From positions 1-29,625 of IMG/VR virus record IMGVR_UViG_3300042556_002767: a stretch of 29,625 nucleotides of DNA. The stretch is one strand, 5' to 3'. Position 1 is the first letter of the stretch; the number at the start of each line of letters is the position of its first letter. Shown here one piece after another: positions 5,714 through 14,699 of the stretch. Both the position numbers and the translations under genes were made by a program. Below the pieces are notes generated by a model that was not told where the DNA came from, made no database searches, and saw only the letters and a program-made list of their open reading frames with translations. This stretch comes from a virus.

Positions 5714-5732
5714 ATTAATAAATAAAAAGGCT

Positions 5733-6233
5733 ATGAAAGAAAACGGTAAAATAGACAGGGACGAGCAGAAGAAGTTGGAGGTGATTGAGTTTGTCACCAA
5801 GATATGTGAGCACTATGCAAGCGGTAATTACACCATTGCAAGCTGTTGTGGAAAGGAGGGAATCAGCACCAGGGCGTTCAATCAGTATTGCAATAGGTAC
5901 GCTGAATGCGCTGAGTTATATAAAAACGCTAAAAGAGAGGCAACAAGCGCATATAAATCGGAACTGATAGAGAAGGCTCAATCGGCCTTAGAAAAGGCCA
6001 TAGAGGGCTATTATATTGAAGAAACAGAGAGTGTTGAGAGGTTCAATAAGATTGGTGACTCTGTTGGTCGGTCTGAGAGTAAGAAGCGGAGCTTTGTTAA
6101 GCCTAATGTGACTGCTATCATCTTTGCGTTAAAGAACTGTGACCCAATGAGTTGGAACAATGAAGGCTTGCATGAGGCTGTTGCTGACGAGCAGGTGTTT
6201 AAGATTGGCGACCAGGTGATTAAGTTTACTTAA
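5733..6233 (+). CDS. Terminase small subunit (putative)
   Basis: A 166-residue protein that would recognise the phage packaging site and load the large subunit. Residues about 20-60 form a helix-turn-helix-like unit (NYTIASCCGKEGISTRAFNQ). A helical segment follows (YKNAKREATSAYKSELIEKA) and then GYYIEETE, an arrangement typical of small terminase proteins in Bacteroidota phages. The gene begins the late block and lies 500 bases before the recognisable large terminase. AAAAGG precedes the ATG by two bases. The assignment rests on helix-turn-helix pattern and position rather than a unique motif. Confidence 0.7.
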   Translation: MKENGKIDRDEQKKLEVIEFVTKICEHYASGNYTIASCCGKEGISTRAFNQYCNRYAECAELYKNAKREATSAYKSELIEKAQSALEKAIEGYYIEETESVERFNKIGDSVGRSESKKRSFVKPNVTAIIFALKNCDPMSWNNEGLHEAVADEQVFKIGDQVIKFT

Positions 6234-6245
6234 AAGTAGTGGCTT

Positions 6246-6461
6246 ATGACTAAATCAGAGTATACTGTTATTAAGCGTTATGCGAGTAATGTTATTGCCG
6301 AGCATGGTGGTTTGTTACAAGCATACGCTTATATAGAATATGTTTTGATGAAGATAGAGATGAGCATATGCCAAAATCATATAAAAGATAGGTTGATAGT
6401 GGAGTATGATTTTTTCCGTACTATTTTGGATGAGCTTGAGTGTAGGATTTATATGAATTGA
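6246..6461 (+). CDS. Unknown protein between terminase genes
   Basis: A 71-residue helical protein, MTKSEYTVIKRYASNVIAEH at its start, with an amphipathic central stretch and two cysteines. It begins 12 bases after the small terminase gene and ends one base before gene 6463-6738, so all are probably translated from one message. No family recognised. Confidence 0.6.
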   Translation: MTKSEYTVIKRYASNVIAEHGGLLQAYAYIEYVLMKIEMSICQNHIKDRLIVEYDFFRTILDELECRIYMN

Positions 6462-6462
6462 T

Positions 6463-6738
6463 ATGTGGGAGTTGCCAGGGTATATTAGGGGTAGGTTGAG
6501 TCTTAGCATCCCTGAGATTGAATTGCTCATTGGTTCTCTTTGCAAGAGTCAGGATAGTATTAAGATGGTTGATAGGTATATTCAAGCAAGGTTGACTGAT
6601 TATGAGATTAAGATGCGTGATAAGAGCATACTTGATTCTGAGGTTGAGGATTATAGAGATTGGAAGGATGTAGAGAAGTATTTTGACTTGCATAAATATT
6701 CATTTGAGAGGCAATATTTTAGAAAACGTATATGGTAG
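6463..6738 (+). CDS. Unknown protein overlapping large terminase start
   Basis: A 91-residue charged, helical protein beginning MWELPGYIRGRLSLSIPEIE. Its last 7 bases overlap the start of the large terminase gene, indicating translational coupling. The pattern of acidic and aromatic residues in the C-terminal part (YRDWKDVEKYFDLHKYSFER) suggests a small globular or adaptor protein. Function unknown. Confidence 0.6.
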   Translation: MWELPGYIRGRLSLSIPEIELLIGSLCKSQDSIKMVDRYIQARLTDYEIKMRDKSILDSEVEDYRDWKDVEKYFDLHKYSFERQYFRKRIW

Positions 6739-8006
6739 TATTTGAACCTTTTCCCAAGCAAAAGCAGTTTATTGAGGCTGCTTTGAGTGGTGATTATAGT
6801 TATTTGATGTATGGAGGAGCTGCTGGTGGTGGAAAGACGTATGTTACAATGGCTATTGCCATTATGCTTGCTAAGTTTTATCCAGGCTCACGGTCATTTG
6901 TTGTGCGGGAAAGTTTACCTCGTCTTAAAAAGACTTCTATCAAGAGCTTTTTTAAGCTTTGCCCTAAATCTTTTGTCAAAAAATACAATCAACAAGATAA
7001 GTTAGTCATCTTTAGAAACGGGAGTGAGCTTCAGTTCATCTCAGAGAACTTTCAAAATGACAAGGATTTGACGCAGTTTGATGGATTGGAAGGTAACTTT
7101 TTCTTCCTTGAAGAGGGTCAGGAGCTGCAAGAAAGGACTTTTAATAAGGCAATTCTGCGCTGTGGTCGTAATATCATCAGCCCAATGCCTCCCAAACTCA
7201 TCTTTGTTACTTGCAACCCAAGCCAAAATTGGACAAAACAAAGATTCTACAAGCCATATGTAGAAGGCAATATGCCAGAAAAGCATTTTTATTTACCAGC
7301 TACAATGGCTGATAATACTTTATTGCCTGAGGATTATATTGAGAGCTTGAATAATTTGGATGAGATTACACGGGCAATATTCGTTGATGGTAATTGGGAT
7401 GCAGTTGATGTGGATAGACCATTTGCCTATGCCTTTGATAAGAATAGAACGGTTAGGCCAAATATCAAGTATAACCCAAATGAGGATTTGTATTTGTCAT
7501 TTGACTTTAACGTAGACCCAATTACTTGCATATCTGCCCAGCACTATGGGGGCAAGATTAGGATTTTGAAGGAATTTAGGTTACGCAATTCAGACATCTT
7601 TGCTCTTTGTGATGCTATTCAAAAGGAATATGGTAGCGTTCCATTCATTGTAACAGGTGACGCATCAGGCGCAAACCGCTCAGCAATGACCAAAGGGGCG
7701 ATGAACTACTACATGATTATCAAAGAACAGCTTCAAATCACAAGAAGTAGCTTCCGAGTTCCATCATTTAATCCATCTATCAAAAATTCAAGGGTGCTAC
7801 TCAACTCGCTCTTGGAAAAACATCCAGATTTTCAGATTGATGCAAGCTGTCAGTTCTTGATTGCCGACCTTATGGCTGTGGAAAGTAATGATGCGGGTGC
7901 AATTGACAAGGCAAGAGACGCAACTAAAACTCACTTGCTTGACTGTTTCCGCTATTATTTGTGGTCATTTCATAGTAACTTTGTTAGATATTTAAAACAA
8001 GCATGA
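6732..8006 (+). CDS. terL: Terminase large subunit
   Basis: A 424-residue ATP-driven DNA packaging motor with nuclease. The N-terminal ATPase has Walker A GGAAGGGKT (28-36), Walker B FFFLEE (123-128, with D/E pair at the end) and the coupling motif TCN (160-162). The C-terminal RNase H-like nuclease shows the expected acidic residues: D258 in SFDFNVDP, D310 in VTGDASG and D404 in HLLDCFRYY. All catalytic elements are intact and the length is normal. It starts inside the end of the preceding gene. This is the firmest assignment in the window and defines the element as a tailed phage. Confidence 0.96.
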   Translation: MVVFEPFPKQKQFIEAALSGDYSYLMYGGAAGGGKTYVTMAIAIMLAKFYPGSRSFVVRESLPRLKKTSIKSFFKLCPKSFVKKYNQQDKLVIFRNGSELQFISENFQNDKDLTQFDGLEGNFFFLEEGQELQERTFNKAILRCGRNIISPMPPKLIFVTCNPSQNWTKQRFYKPYVEGNMPEKHFYLPATMADNTLLPEDYIESLNNLDEITRAIFVDGNWDAVDVDRPFAYAFDKNRTVRPNIKYNPNEDLYLSFDFNVDPITCISAQHYGGKIRILKEFRLRNSDIFALCDAIQKEYGSVPFIVTGDASGANRSAMTKGAMNYYMIIKEQLQITRSSFRVPSFNPSIKNSRVLLNSLLEKHPDFQIDASCQFLIADLMAVESNDAGAIDKARDATKTHLLDCFRYYLWSFHSNFVRYLKQA

Positions 8007-8007
8007 T

Positions 8008-8127
8008 ATGCCAAAGAAATTAGAAAGATGCGTAATGGATGTGACAAAAACAGGCAAAAGCAAGTCATCAGCATACGCTATTTGTACAGCAAGTCTAAAT
8101 AAATCGAAGAAAAAAGGAAAAAAATGA
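8008..8127 (+). CDS. Tiny basic protein after terminase
   Basis: A 39-residue lysine-rich protein beginning MPKKLERCVMDVTKTGKSKS, then SAYAICTAS and a basic tail. Similar mini-proteins with 'MPKKLE.CV....KGKSKSSAYAIC' occur, from memory, near the packaging genes of many phages; I know no function. It starts right after the terminase stop, and its ending ATGA overlaps the start of the tail chaperone gene. Two cysteines and the basic charge would be compatible with nucleic acid binding. Confidence 0.75.
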   Translation: MPKKLERCVMDVTKTGKSKSSAYAICTASLNKSKKKGKK

Positions 8128-8708
8128 AGTGGTTTAAGAGAAAACAACAACAAACAGAGAGCATAAAGGTAGAATCTGTGATAAAAACAGGTTCTAAAAT
8201 ACCTTTAACGCCTATTTTTCAAGATGCGCTTGGTAGAAATTGGTATCAGTTCGAAAATGCTGTGACTATTCCAGCAAAAAGAGCTATTGCCGCTGAGGTT
8301 GCTACCAAAATGCAAGAAATGAACATAACAAAAGAGAATCTAATTCAGCTCATAGCCAATATGAAGGAGCATGCAAACAACGGTAAAATCGTTGAGCTGT
8401 TTTCTATCTTAAATGAGATTGAATTTAGATTACATTTTATAGCAGAAGAAGAAACGCTTATAAACTTAGCGGCTTGTTACTTTGTGATTGACGGTGAAGA
8501 TGAGACAGATTTTAGTGAAGTTGAGAAGGTTAAAAAAATCAACTACATCAAAGAAAACAAGGAGGCATTTAATTTTTTTGTCCAAAGGGCGTTCGAATTC
8601 ACAACGAATTATTCACAAATGTCAGAAATAGATATCCAAGAGTATTTGCTTCAGAACGCCCTCAACGCGGAAAGAATAAAGAAACATTTGCTTACGCTGA
8701 GATATTAA
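8124..8708 (+). CDS. Putative tail assembly chaperone (G-like)
   Basis: A 194-residue, mostly helical acidic protein beginning MKWFKRKQQQ. It lies directly upstream of the tape-measure gene with a second open frame (-1) overlapping its end, which is the classic arrangement of tail assembly chaperones G and GT. These bind the tape measure protein and recruit tail tube subunits. Sequence similarity to a named family is not visible to me, so the call rests on position, size and the frameshift layout. Its start overlaps the preceding stop as ATGA. Confidence 0.65.
   Translation: MKWFKRKQQQTESIKVESVIKTGSKIPLTPIFQDALGRNWYQFENAVTIPAKRAIAAEVATKMQEMNITKENLIQLIANMKEHANNGKIVELFSILNEIEFRLHFIAEEETLINLAACYFVIDGEDETDFSEVEKVKKINYIKENKEAFNFFVQRAFEFTTNYSQMSEIDIQEYLLQNALNAERIKKHLLTLRY
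8573..8579 (+). promoter_or_regulatory. Candidate -1 frameshift heptamer
   Basis: T TTT TTT, in register with the zero frame (AAT TTT TTT GTC), fits the X XXY YYZ rule. Slipping back one base here enters a frame that is open to 8923. The AATTC / GAATT hairpin about 15 bases downstream is weak. An alternative slip site is A AAG at 8678-8681, which would keep more of the zero-frame C-terminus. Confidence 0.45.
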
Positions 8709-8923
8709 AATATGTGGAAGACATAAATCACATGAATCAATTGATGTGTGATAACCGTGTCTCCGAAATGAAAGTGTTGGAATCTTTAACTGTGGACGAG
8801 TATTATATGACTTTAAGCACTTATATTCGGATTGCAGAAGAAAGAGCTGAGGCGTATGATAAAGGAACATCAAGTGATAGTGGAGGCAACAACAACGCAA
8901 AACGTACATCACTAAGAAGTTAA
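8573..8923 (+). CDS. Tail chaperone extension (T-like), reached by -1 shift
   Basis: In the -1 frame there is no stop from 8573 to 8921. The segment encodes ETFAYAEILKYVEDIN, then LTVDEYYMTLSTYIRIAEER, which reads as real protein, and ends 4 bases before the tape measure gene. A free-standing start is possible only at a GTG (8714), inside what looks like continuous protein. So I interpret it as the extension made when ribosomes slip in gene 8124-8708, giving a minor G-T fusion. Downstream of 8714 the coding potential is convincing; between 8573 and about 8680 it is less certain which frame is used. Confidence 0.6.
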   Translation, partial: FFCPKGVRIHNELFTNVRNRYPRVFASERPQRGKNKETFAYAEILKYVEDINHMNQLMCDNRVSEMKVLESLTVDEYYMTLSTYIRIAEERAEAYDKGTSSDSGGNNNAKRTSLRS

Positions 8924-8927
8924 AAGC

Positions 8928-11900
8928 ATGGCAGTTAAGAATGTTACTTTTCAAGTTAACGCAGATACAAGCAAGGCACAGGTTGCATTAAACGCATTAA
9001 TCAAGTCGCTTAACGATATTCAAAAAAAAGCTACTATTAATGTAAAAGTTAATACTACTCAGGCTACTGCTGGTGTAAATCAACTTGGAAATTCTATAAA
9101 TAGAATATCTCAATCACGAACTGTAAGATTTAGGACTAATGCTCCTCAGGCATCTCAAGAAGTAGGCAGACTAACAACAGGTGTAAACCTTTTTGCTCAA
9201 TCAGTAGCTAACTCAAGCAATAACTTTGTCCGTTTACAAAATGTAATTGCCCGTACAGGGGTGGCTCTTAGTGCTGTTGCCATTGGTGCGGCTATTACTT
9301 CCTTTGGACGAGCGGCTATTAATGCCGCGAAAGACTACGAAGTTTTGAAAGTTGCTTTTACAACCTTTGTAGGAAGCGCAACACTTGCAGAACAAAAGAT
9401 TAAAGAGCTGCGTCAATTTGCAGCAGAAACACCTTTCACGGTAGATGAGGTATTCAAGGCTTCAAGAACTCTTCTTGGTTATGGTGTTGCAGCGGGTGAA
9501 CTGATTCCAATCATCAAAAGACTTGGTGATATTGCGGGTGGTACAGGCGCACCACTTGAACGTATCGCTCTTGTGTTTGGACAGGTTAGAGCAGCGGGTC
9601 GTTTGTATGGACAAGACTTGCTTCAGCTTATTAATGCGGGTTTCAATCCACTTCAAGAAATATCAAGAACTACGGGTAAGTCTTTTGCTCAGTTGAAAGA
9701 CGAAATGCGAAAAGGCCTTATTACTTTTCAGCAAGTTAATGATGCCTTTATTAGTGCTACAAGTGAGGGAGGAAAGTTTTTCAATCTGACAAATGCACTT
9801 GCTAATACTACACAAGGACGACTTGCCCGTTTGAAGGAAGAATGGAATGAGCTTTTGCGTGTTATTGGAGAGGGTCTTTTGCCAACTTTCAATGCCGCTG
9901 TTTCAGGTGGTAGGGCATTTATTGAGTTCCTTAGAAACCTTCCTCAATTTTTACAAGAAAATAGAACTGCCGTTACATTTCTTGCGGGCGCAACAGTTTA
10001 TTTAACTACAATGCAGTTTAGGTATGCTCAATTAAGAGCTATTGTAACTGCTCGTATCATAGCTGGAACAATTGCAGAAAGAGCAAATGCCTTAGTCACA
10101 TCATTTTCAAATGGCATTAATGCAATAAGAAATACACTAAGCGGTCAATATTCAACAGCATTAGTTGCACAAACACTTGCTACGCGAGTTGCAACAGGAG
10201 CGCAAGCTGCTTTTAATGCGGTTGTATCTGCAAATCCACTTGGTTTATTATTGACTGTTCTTGCCACAGTAGCTACTGCATACTTCACATTTGGAGAAGC
10301 GGTTGATACTGCAAATGATAATTTTATAGATGCAAATGAGGCTTTTAATGAATTACAAGTTAACACACAAAAGGCAACATCAGAACAAACCAAGTCATTA
10401 AAAGCACTTATTGATACTGCGAAGGATACAAAAAAGAGCGATGAGGAAAGAAAGAAAGCTATTGAGGATATAAATGAACAGTATGGAACACAACTTGAAT
10501 TTACCGATGATGAAATAAGATTGATAAATATACTCAATGCGGCTTATGGTAGTTTGAAAGTTTCCATTGAACAGACAAACAAAGCAAAAGCTGCGGTTGC
10601 TATTAAAGGAAAATTAGAACAACAGATTGCTGATATTCAATTAGAGATTTTAAATCTTGCGGGTAAAGGTGGCATTAATATACCACTTGACCTTTTAGCC
10701 GATGATACTGAAATACAAAGTGGATTTAAACAGGTTAAAGCGTTAATAGATGATGCTTCCCAACAAATATCAGACATTGGAGTTCCAAATCCAGTTGAAC
10801 AGTTCTTTGACCAATTAGTTGCTGGTGCGCCTACTGCCGCTCAATTTGATGACCCATTTGAAAACATGATGCAGCCAATGGCAAATGAGTCTATCATAGC
10901 AAGGTCAAATGCAGTAGATGGTCTTAATACAGAACTTAGAAAATTAATAGAAACTTATGGTATAATAGGGGCGATAACAGAAGAAGTTAAAACTCCAGAT
11001 ACGCCAGCGGGTTATGAACCAGAAGATGAAAAAGAAGCTGAAAGAAAAAGAAAAAAATACGCAAAGCAATTAAATGATTTCAATAAAGAACTTCTTGACC
11101 TTTTAGACAGGATTCGTAAAAACAACGAAGATATTAGAAGACAATCTATTGAATTTGAGTTCATTGATGCTGCTGATTTTGAAGAGGAAATTCTTAAACT
11201 CAGACAACTTGATAGAATCAATGAAGAAACTATAAACAGAGAGATTGATAGAGAGATTGAAGCGGTTAAATTAAGGGAGTTGACAGAAGCTCAAAAGACA
11301 AAGCTTATAGGTCAACTTGAAATAATCAGAAACCAAGAACAGCAAAAAAGAGAGTTTGATTTACAAACAAGACTTTATGAAATTGACCGTGATGGTACAA
11401 TAGCAAGAAGAAAACTTGCCTTGGAGCTTGGAGCTTTATATGACCAACAAGCAAGTGATAGACTTAGCAGAGAGCTTGAAAATCTTGACAAATTACGAGA
11501 AGGTGTTGATGAGGCTTTTTCTGTTCTTGCTGGTCAAAATCAAATTGCAACACGACCATTCAAATTCTTATCTGAACCTTTATTCCGCGACTTTGGATTT
11601 CAGTTTGAAGATTTTAGAACTGAATTAGAAACACTTGAAGAAGAATTTAAAAAGGTAACAGATTCATTTGGTCAAATAGGATATACACAGTCCTTAATAA
11701 AGTCAATTGAAACCTTTAATGAAAAGTACGGAACATCTATTTCACTCCGCGTTAAAGATGAGATTGCTTTACAAGAAGAGTTAGGCAAAGCTTATGATGA
11801 TGTGCGAGATAATGTCTCCAAGCTTGTTCAAGAGCAAGATAGAATTAGGCCGATTCGTGCCGCAAGACAGGTGCTTCTCAGAGGTAAAGATTCGCCAGTT

Positions 11901-12935
11901 ATTGATGAATTAAAAAATCAACAAAGAGAATATTTAGATTTAGTTGACCAATTCTCTAAAGCAGAAGAAAGAAGATTGATAAATGACAGAAATGTTCAGG
12001 CAAGTGAAATCCAAACTTTATTTGAAGATAGAATAATACAAGAAGCAGATAAAGATTTAAAAATTAAAAAACTTGACGAAGAACTTAAAGAGGCTTTAAA
12101 GCAAAATGAAGATGAGATTTTTGCTAAAAAGCAAGAAAGAATCAGAAAAGATTCAGAAACAGAATCAAAATATTATAAAGAGGGATGGGAATTAATTGAA
12201 GAAGATAAAAAAAGAAGAAATGAAGCTATCCTTGAACTTAAAGATGCGGTTCTTGACTTTACTCAAGTATTTATTGATGCTCAAATCAAACAAACTGAAG
12301 CTTCAATAACGGCTCAAGAAAGAAGGGTAGAAGCAGCTGAAAAGATTGCTGAAAAAGGTAATGCTTCGATTCTTGAACTTGAGAAAAGAAGACTTGAGGA
12401 ACTCAATAAGCAAAGAGCTAAATATGTGCGTCAACAACAATCTCTTGCCGCAATAGAACTTGTGACAAACTCAGCAATTGCAATCAGTAAGGCAGCGGCT
12501 CAAGGAGGAGCGGCAGCACCATTTACAATTGCCGCAACACTTGTGGCTTTAGCAGCTGGTCTTGTAAAAGCACGGGCAACAGCTCAAGCGGCAATAGATG
12601 GCTTTGCTGAAGGTGGTTATACAGGTGATGGTGGCAAGTACGAAAGAGCTGGCGTAGTCCACAAAGGGGAGTTTGTTATTAATGCTGAAAAAACTCGTAA
12701 ATTTAGACCTTTACTTGAAGCTATTCACACAGGAAGAAACACAGACCTTTCTAAAACAACTAATCAAAAGATGCTTGTTGTAAATAGTCACTCAACTGAC
12801 GAAAGACTTGAAAGAATTGAAAGAGCTATTATGGGTCAGAAAGGATTAGAGCTTTCGATTGATGAAAGAGGCATAAATGGAATCGTTTCAAGAATTAGCT
12901 ATAAAGAACAACGATTAAGAAATAGAGCTAAATGA
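8928..12935 (+). CDS. Tail tape measure protein
   Basis: A 1335-residue protein that sets tail length and occupies the tail lumen. Residues about 100-320 form the phage tape-measure domain, with GVALSAVAIGAAITSFGRAA, then AAETPFTVDEVFKASRTLLG, and INAGFNPLQEISRTTGKSFA. A hydrophobic segment lies near 435-455, and long charged coiled coils span roughly 690-1130. The C-terminus carries FAEGGYTGDG (from about 1225) followed by VVHKGEFVIN, a common ending of this family. At about 1.5 angstrom per residue a tail near 200 nm would be expected. It follows the chaperone genes and overlaps the next gene as ATGA. Confidence 0.95.
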   Translation: MAVKNVTFQVNADTSKAQVALNALIKSLNDIQKKATINVKVNTTQATAGVNQLGNSINRISQSRTVRFRTNAPQASQEVGRLTTGVNLFAQSVANSSNNFVRLQNVIARTGVALSAVAIGAAITSFGRAAINAAKDYEVLKVAFTTFVGSATLAEQKIKELRQFAAETPFTVDEVFKASRTLLGYGVAAGELIPIIKRLGDIAGGTGAPLERIALVFGQVRAAGRLYGQDLLQLINAGFNPLQEISRTTGKSFAQLKDEMRKGLITFQQVNDAFISATSEGGKFFNLTNALANTTQGRLARLKEEWNELLRVIGEGLLPTFNAAVSGGRAFIEFLRNLPQFLQENRTAVTFLAGATVYLTTMQFRYAQLRAIVTARIIAGTIAERANALVTSFSNGINAIRNTLSGQYSTALVAQTLATRVATGAQAAFNAVVSANPLGLLLTVLATVATAYFTFGEAVDTANDNFIDANEAFNELQVNTQKATSEQTKSLKALIDTAKDTKKSDEERKKAIEDINEQYGTQLEFTDDEIRLINILNAAYGSLKVSIEQTNKAKAAVAIKGKLEQQIADIQLEILNLAGKGGINIPLDLLADDTEIQSGFKQVKALIDDASQQISDIGVPNPVEQFFDQLVAGAPTAAQFDDPFENMMQPMANESIIARSNAVDGLNTELRKLIETYGIIGAITEEVKTPDTPAGYEPEDEKEAERKRKKYAKQLNDFNKELLDLLDRIRKNNEDIRRQSIEFEFIDAADFEEEILKLRQLDRINEETINREIDREIEAVKLRELTEAQKTKLIGQLEIIRNQEQQKREFDLQTRLYEIDRDGTIARRKLALELGALYDQQASDRLSRELENLDKLREGVDEAFSVLAGQNQIATRPFKFLSEPLFRDFGFQFEDFRTELETLEEEFKKVTDSFGQIGYTQSLIKSIETFNEKYGTSISLRVKDEIALQEELGKAYDDVRDNVSKLVQEQDRIRPIRAARQVLLRGKDSPVIDELKNQQREYLDLVDQFSKAEERRLINDRNVQASEIQTLFEDRIIQEADKDLKIKKLDEELKEALKQNEDEIFAKKQERIRKDSETESKYYKEGWELIEEDKKRRNEAILELKDAVLDFTQVFIDAQIKQTEASITAQERRVEAAEKIAEKGNASILELEKRRLEELNKQRAKYVRQQQSLAAIELVTNSAIAISKAAAQGGAAAPFTIAATLVALAAGLVKARATAQAAIDGFAEGGYTGDGGKYERAGVVHKGEFVINAEKTRKFRPLLEAIHTGRNTDLSKTTNQKMLVVNSHSTDERLERIERAIMGQKGLELSIDERGINGIVSRISYKEQRLRNRAK

Positions 12936-14677
12936 CAGCAGATGTAAAAATATACTTTACAGACCCTAACAACGTAGAAACCCTTGTCACGGGAAGGGTA
13001 GATGGTCTTAGTAGTTTATCGGTTACGTTCAATGATGAATTAACAAGGTCTTTCTCAAGTGAACTTGAGTTCTACGATGATGGGTATGCTATACTAAAAA
13101 CTTGGCTATTAGATAACCAAAACTCATTTACTAATGAGGTAAAGGTTAAGATTTATGATAACTGTTGTAACACCTTAATCATTGAAGGTGTAATTCTTGC
13201 AACGAACATTGATTGGTGTGAGCCAATTTGTTCTATCAAGGCAAATATTGTAGAAGGCAAAGAAGCTATTGACTGTCTGAAATCAACAATTGTTTGGGAT
13301 GATAAAAATGGATTCTTATCAAGGGAACAAAAAAGACTTAGGTATTGTGTAGACCTTAGCCCAACTGGTCTTTTGATAATAATTATGGTTTTTTACGGCA
13401 TATTGAATCTTGTTTTACAAATTTTAAATCTTATCTATGTAACAATTGGTGCAATTATAGCCGCCATTGCATTTGTCGTAAGTGTTGGTTCAATAGACTT
13501 GTTTGACGAACTTAACAATTTTACAGAGGCTATTAATGACTTAAATGACCGACTTGTAATTTGCAATTGGTATCATCCAACTGCGCTTGTAAGAGACTAT
13601 ATTAAAAATGCTTGTGATATTTGTGGCGTAACATTTCAGTCATCAATACTAAATGACTCAGCTTCACCATATTACAATACTTTATTATTTGCAGCTCAAG
13701 TAAGAAAAGGTTATAAGCCATCTCAATCAACGGGTATTCTTATCGGGCAAAACCTTCCTGTTGAGACAGTTGAGACTCTCATGGAAAACCATCTGAAACC
13801 TTTATTTAACGGAGAATATTGGTTAGTGGGTAATACCTTGTTTTTTGAAAGAAAGGATTATTTTGATAATCCCAATAATATTTGGATTGATGTAGAGCAA
13901 CTTCTAAATAATGGTTTAATTGAAAATGACCGTATTTGCTTTTCTTACATTGATAAAGAAAGACCCGCATTTGCAAATTATGAATATTCTCAAGATTTTG
14001 CAGACCCAATCGGCAATTATTCAGGTCAAAGATTCAATAAGATAGTTGAATGGAATCCAGCTCCTATTTCACCAAACCAATCTGGCAAATATGAATTGAT
14101 GTTCCAGTCTTCTCAAGCAAGATATAGAGGTGATTCAATTGAAAGAGATACTTATGAAACAATAGCAACAGACCCTTTCTGGGGATGGCTTAATCTTCTA
14201 TTTAGTTATTCTTTTTCAGAATCAATTGGAATGCTTTTGCTTGGAGACCATGTTTGCTCAAACTACAAGTTTTTGATTTGGGATGAGTCATCGGGTCTTG
14301 TAGATTCAAGGGTTAAAACCAATTATGATAATGCGTTTACGGGAGGTACATTCTATGACTACAAAATAGAAGAGGATACAGGCAATTTAGTGCCTTGGGC
14401 TGTTTCAACCGCAGATAGATATAACTACCCATTTGTAGTAAGACCTGAAAACACCAATAATCTTTATCAGTTTCACCTAATAGATAATCCAAGAAACAAC
14501 AATGTAAAGAAGTACAATTTTGATTTTACATTTAACTTTGATTGTACCAATTATGTAAATTTTGCATTTACCAAGACCGTAAGATTGTTTAAAAATGGTC
14601 AGATAGTGTACGGAAAGGTAAAAGAGCTAAACATTAATTTCGTAAATAGGACAATCGCTGTGACGGGAGAGGTGTAA
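12932..14677 (+). CDS. Distal tail / baseplate protein with hydrophobic insert
   Basis: A 581-residue protein directly after the tape measure and coupled to it by an ATGA overlap, the usual place for distal tail or tail-hub proteins. The N-terminal 140 residues look beta-rich (VKIYFTDPNNVETLVTGRV). Residues 147-188 are almost entirely hydrophobic, enough for two membrane-spanning helices, which is unusual for a tail protein. The remainder is aromatic-rich and mixed alpha/beta. I recognise no enzymatic motif. The tail role is inferred from position; the hydrophobic insert might enter the host membrane during DNA delivery. Confidence 0.65.
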   Translation: MTADVKIYFTDPNNVETLVTGRVDGLSSLSVTFNDELTRSFSSELEFYDDGYAILKTWLLDNQNSFTNEVKVKIYDNCCNTLIIEGVILATNIDWCEPICSIKANIVEGKEAIDCLKSTIVWDDKNGFLSREQKRLRYCVDLSPTGLLIIIMVFYGILNLVLQILNLIYVTIGAIIAAIAFVVSVGSIDLFDELNNFTEAINDLNDRLVICNWYHPTALVRDYIKNACDICGVTFQSSILNDSASPYYNTLLFAAQVRKGYKPSQSTGILIGQNLPVETVETLMENHLKPLFNGEYWLVGNTLFFERKDYFDNPNNIWIDVEQLLNNGLIENDRICFSYIDKERPAFANYEYSQDFADPIGNYSGQRFNKIVEWNPAPISPNQSGKYELMFQSSQARYRGDSIERDTYETIATDPFWGWLNLLFSYSFSESIGMLLLGDHVCSNYKFLIWDESSGLVDSRVKTNYDNAFTGGTFYDYKIEEDTGNLVPWAVSTADRYNYPFVVRPENTNNLYQFHLIDNPRNNNVKKYNFDFTFNFDCTNYVNFAFTKTVRLFKNGQIVYGKVKELNINFVNRTIAVTGEV

Positions 14678-14699
14678 ATTTGAAAAAAAATATGATTAA

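Larger units (their letters stand above)
5055..5732. other. Divergent regulatory gap
   Basis: This 678-base stretch separates the two arms and I see no convincing gene in it. It holds the leftward promoter (5104-5135), an AAGTTAC / GTAACTT inverted repeat (5239-5245 and 5284-5290), and direct repeats of TGTGAAGTAAAAAA. It also holds GTGAAAAGTGA at about 5331 and again at 5508, a palindrome GTGAAATTCAC near 5350, nested inverted repeats (5558-5658) and a rightward -7 box (5706-5713). The repeats suggest protein-binding sites: operator, replication origin or terminase recognition site. Confidence 0.5.

Noticed and set aside
5508-5714. Plus-strand GTG-started frame of 68 codons in the divergent gap
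   Set aside because: It runs through both nested inverted repeats, has no convincing leader, and the composition (low-complexity basic, then hydrophobic) looks like translated regulatory DNA. A real small gene cannot be fully excluded.
10145-10537. Minus-strand Ser/Ala-rich frame of 130 codons in the tape measure gene
   Set aside because: It lies wholly within a well-supported gene; its biased composition is that of a reverse-strand shadow.
14675-14682. TAAATTTG as a promoter before the large tail protein
   Set aside because: Matches the -7 consensus, but no TTTG at the required spacing and it spans the stop codon of the preceding gene in a tightly packed operon.
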